A stretch of 5,965 bases of DNA, from the NCBI GenBank assembly GCA_018224455.1, contig JAGTUY010000125.1, positions 1-5,965 of the forward strand, read 5' to 3'. Of the stretch, positions 4,044-5,965 are shown in pieces. The translations under genes were made by a program, and so were the position numbers. Each line of letters starts with the position of its first letter. The stretch's first letter is position 1. The notes under the pieces are model-generated. The model was not told where the DNA came from. It ran no database searches and saw only the letters and a list, made by a program, of their open reading frames with translations. The stretch comes from Desulfosarcina sp. GTDB lineage: Bacteria; Desulfobacterota; Desulfobacteria; Desulfobacterales; Desulfosarcinaceae.

Positions 4044-5696
4044 ATGACCGACACCGGAACCCATCGCCCGCTGGGTGGATTGGACGAAGGGACTCGGCAG
4101 ATGGTGGTCGACACCGTCCGCCGGCTGTCCAAACGCCTGCTTACCAAAAAAGCTGTCCTGGAATGGGACCGTGACGAAATTTTTCCCGAAGCCGCCGTGC
4201 GGGAGATGCTGAGCCCGGAGATCGGGCTCCAGCTGCTGTTCATTCCCGAAGCCTACGGCGGTATGGGCGGCGGCGCCATGGACTGCTGCGCCGTCACCCG
4301 GGAGATGAGTAAAATCTGCCTGGGTGTGGGAACCGCCTTTTTTGCCATCCAGCTGGGCTCGGACCCCATCATTGTCGGCGGCACCGAAGCTCAGAAGGAA
4401 CGTTGGCTGGGCGCCGTTGCCGACGGCCACAGCCTGGTGGCCTACGCGGTGACCGAAGCGGCAGCCGGCAGCAACCTGGCGTCGCTCAGGACCAAGGCCG
4501 AGCCGGTCATGGACGATTCCGGCACACTCACCGGCTACCGGATCAACGGTTCCAAGCAGTTCATCTCCACCGGCGGCTACGCCGATTTCGTGACCGTATT
4601 GGCGCAGACCCCCGAAGGCCCTACCTTTTTTGTGGTCGAAAAGGGCACCCAGGGCTTCGAGCAGCACAAGGGCGAGGAGAAGCACGGCATCCGGGCGTCC
4701 AACACCTCACCCCTGACCTTTACCGATGTCTATGTCCCCGTGGAAAACATGATCGGCGACGCCCCCGGCAAAGGGCTCAAGCAGGCCAACCAGGTGTTCG
4801 GCTACACCCGGCTCATGGTGGCGGCGATGGCCCTGGGGGCCGGAGAGGCTGCCCTGGAAGGAATCGTCATCCCGTATGCCCACGAACGGATCCAGTTCGG
4901 CGGCCCTCTTTCCGCTAAAAAGGGCTACACCAACAAACTGGTCGTCCCCCACTGGGTCAACCTGAAGGCCGCCGCCGCCCACATCGAATCCATTGCCCGC
5001 CGGATAGACAGTGAAGACGAGGACTTTCAGGTAGAGGGATCCATTGCCAAGCTCTTCACCTCCGAAGCCGCCAACCGGGCGGCGGACGATGCCATGCAGG
5101 CCCTGGGCGGCTATGGCTACATCAGCGAGTTCGGCGTAGAAAAGATCAAACGAGACGTAAAAATAACCTGTATCTACGAAGGCACCAGTGAAATCCAGCA
5201 GAACATCGTATCCACCTTTCGCTGGAAAAAGGCTCGCAAGACCAAAGGCGCCTTCTACGAAGAGATGGCCAAGGGGCTGGATGGGCTCCACGGCGACTGC
5301 GATCGGGCCGGCTGCCGGACCTTGGCCGCCTGTGTACGGGCGTTGAACCGCACCATCGATTTTGCCCACGACAACCGCCTCACCCGCCACCAGCAAGTCA
5401 TGTTCGCCCTGGCCGACATGATGACCCACGTGGAGGTAGGAGAAAGCATGGCCCGCCTGGCCGTGAACGAGGCGGATGAAACCACCCTGGCCACGGCCCG
5501 GGTCTTTGCCAACACCTGCGCCCGCCTGGTGGCCGAAAAAACCAGGTTGATCGTGATGGGCAGCGACGTCGTCGCTGCTGAAACGGCGGATCAATTCCTG
5601 CCGTCGTTGGATCTGTCCGCATTGGAGGGCAGCTACCGGGGGTTGATCGACGACATGGACCGCATCGCCGACCGGATTTTTGAGAGGACATCATGA
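4044..5696 (+). CDS. Acyl-CoA dehydrogenase family protein with C-terminal extension
   Basis: This is a 550-residue FAD flavoprotein, expected to introduce a 2,3-double bond into an acyl thioester and pass electrons to ETF in the cytoplasm. Domains in order: helical N-domain (about 15-130), middle beta domain (about 131-240) with A-Y-A-V-T-E-A-A-A-G-S-N (133-144) and N-G-S-K-Q-F-I-S-T-G-G (168-178), and helical C-domain (about 250-395) with R-I-Q-F-G-G-P (282-288), L-G-G-Y-G-Y (354-359) and I-Y-E-G-T-S-E-I-Q (377-385). Glu379 in that last motif matches the catalytic base of medium- and short-chain enzymes. Residues 395-550 are an extra helical region absent from 380-residue family members, as in very-long-chain types. 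The start at 4044 has GAAGGA (4028-4033) 10 nt upstream; an earlier in-frame ATG at 3900 lies inside rpmF. The stop overlaps the next start (ATGA). The substrate, acyl-CoA or acyl-ACP, is unknown; the context suggests lipid synthesis. Confidence 0.9.
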   Translation: MTDTGTHRPLGGLDEGTRQMVVDTVRRLSKRLLTKKAVLEWDRDEIFPEAAVREMLSPEIGLQLLFIPEAYGGMGGGAMDCCAVTREMSKICLGVGTAFFAIQLGSDPIIVGGTEAQKERWLGAVADGHSLVAYAVTEAAAGSNLASLRTKAEPVMDDSGTLTGYRINGSKQFISTGGYADFVTVLAQTPEGPTFFVVEKGTQGFEQHKGEEKHGIRASNTSPLTFTDVYVPVENMIGDAPGKGLKQANQVFGYTRLMVAAMALGAGEAALEGIVIPYAHERIQFGGPLSAKKGYTNKLVVPHWVNLKAAAAHIESIARRIDSEDEDFQVEGSIAKLFTSEAANRAADDAMQALGGYGYISEFGVEKIKRDVKITCIYEGTSEIQQNIVSTFRWKKARKTKGAFYEEMAKGLDGLHGDCDRAGCRTLAACVRALNRTIDFAHDNRLTRHQQVMFALADMMTHVEVGESMARLAVNEADETTLATARVFANTCARLVAEKTRLIVMGSDVVAAETADQFLPSLDLSALEGSYRGLIDDMDRIADRIFERTS

Positions 5697-5965
5697 GCGG
5701 ATCGGGCGATCGAATCGTCGTGGTAACCGGGGGATCACGAGGCATCGGACGGGCCATCTGCGCCGCCCTGAGCGCACCGGGGACCACCGTCTATTTCAAT
5801 TACAACAGCAATCTGGATGCAGCCCAGACCACGGCCCAGGGCATTGAAACCGCCGGCGGCAAGGCGTGCTACCACCAGGTGGACGTGGCCTCGGAAAGCG
5901 CCGTATCCGACTACCTGGGTACGGTCTTGAAGGCGTCCGGACGGATCGACGTGCTGGTGAACAAC
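5693..5965 (+). CDS. fabG: FabG-like short-chain dehydrogenase/reductase, 3' end cut by window
   Basis: The first 91 residues of a Rossmann-fold reductase are present and the rest lies beyond the right edge. The nucleotide-binding signature is T12-G-G-S-R-G-I-G19; the Ser-Arg pair inside it fits NADPH preference. D64-V65 after the third strand contacts the adenine ring, and the fragment ends at N90-N91 of the N-N-A-G motif. The catalytic Ser-Tyr-Lys is not included. The best match in style is 3-oxoacyl-ACP reductase (FabG), which reduces 3-ketoacyl chains in fatty-acid synthesis, though other SDR enzymes share these motifs. The ATG overlaps the dehydrogenase stop by ATGA, with GAGAGGA (5682-5688) as ribosome-binding site, so the two are translationally coupled. 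That pairing supports a shared acyl substrate, in synthesis or in beta-oxidation. Confidence 0.8.
   Translation, partial: MSGSGDRIVVVTGGSRGIGRAICAALSAPGTTVYFNYNSNLDAAQTTAQGIETAGGKACYHQVDVASESAVSDYLGTVLKASGRIDVLVNN

Noticed and set aside
3783..4685. 300-residue minus-strand frame over rpmF and the dehydrogenase start
   Set aside because: It is antisense to two well-identified genes; its length is explained by high GC at third positions.
4707..5594. 295-residue minus-strand frame inside the dehydrogenase gene
   Set aside because: It is antisense to conserved dehydrogenase motifs and has no recognisable family features of its own.

Overview
The window looks like chromosomal DNA from a moderately GC-rich, Gram-negative anaerobe, most plausibly Desulfobacterota (Desulfosarcina or Desulfococcus-like). 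This rests on a phenol-degradation-type (MetA/SphA-like) outer-membrane protein, an acyl-CoA dehydrogenase placed between rpmF and a fabG-like gene, and G/T-rich decayed repeats between genes. The taxonomic call is inference from protein style and was not confirmed by any search. Most of the content is housekeeping; no phage, transposase, CRISPR array or defence system is visible.

Layout. Positions 1-81 (minus) hold the first codons of a gene running off the left edge; it starts with a hydrophobic, signal-like segment behind a perfect AAGGAGG ribosome-binding site. Positions 228-394 (minus) form a complete tRNA unit: a promoter, tRNA-Gln with anticodon CTG and encoded CCA, and a rho-independent terminator. 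Positions 395-809 are non-coding, with GC-rich small palindromes, a candidate promoter, and an 85-nt foldable leader before the next gene. Positions 810-1760 (+) encode a secreted beta-barrel outer-membrane protein. It converges on gltX (1986-3395, minus), and the 225-bp gap holds an inverted repeat, a second hairpin and a 17-bp direct repeat. Positions 3396-3804 are the divergent intergenic region between gltX and rpmF, with a strong hairpin and a good sigma-70 promoter for rpmF. From 3805 a plus-strand operon begins: rpmF (ribosomal protein L32), a 550-residue acyl-CoA dehydrogenase, and the start of a FabG-like reductase that overlaps the dehydrogenase by ATGA and is cut by the right edge.

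How the genes fit together. In many bacteria rpmF heads the fatty-acid synthesis cluster (plsX, fabH, fabG, acpP and so on). Here the fabG-like gene is kept, but plsX and fabH are absent from the expected place and an FAD-dependent acyl-CoA dehydrogenase sits there instead. The translational coupling suggests the dehydrogenase and reductase act on the same acyl chains. gltX and tRNA-Gln both belong to translation, though their proximity may be chance. The items most worth a second look are the structured leader at 679-763 and the rpmF-dehydrogenase-fabG arrangement.
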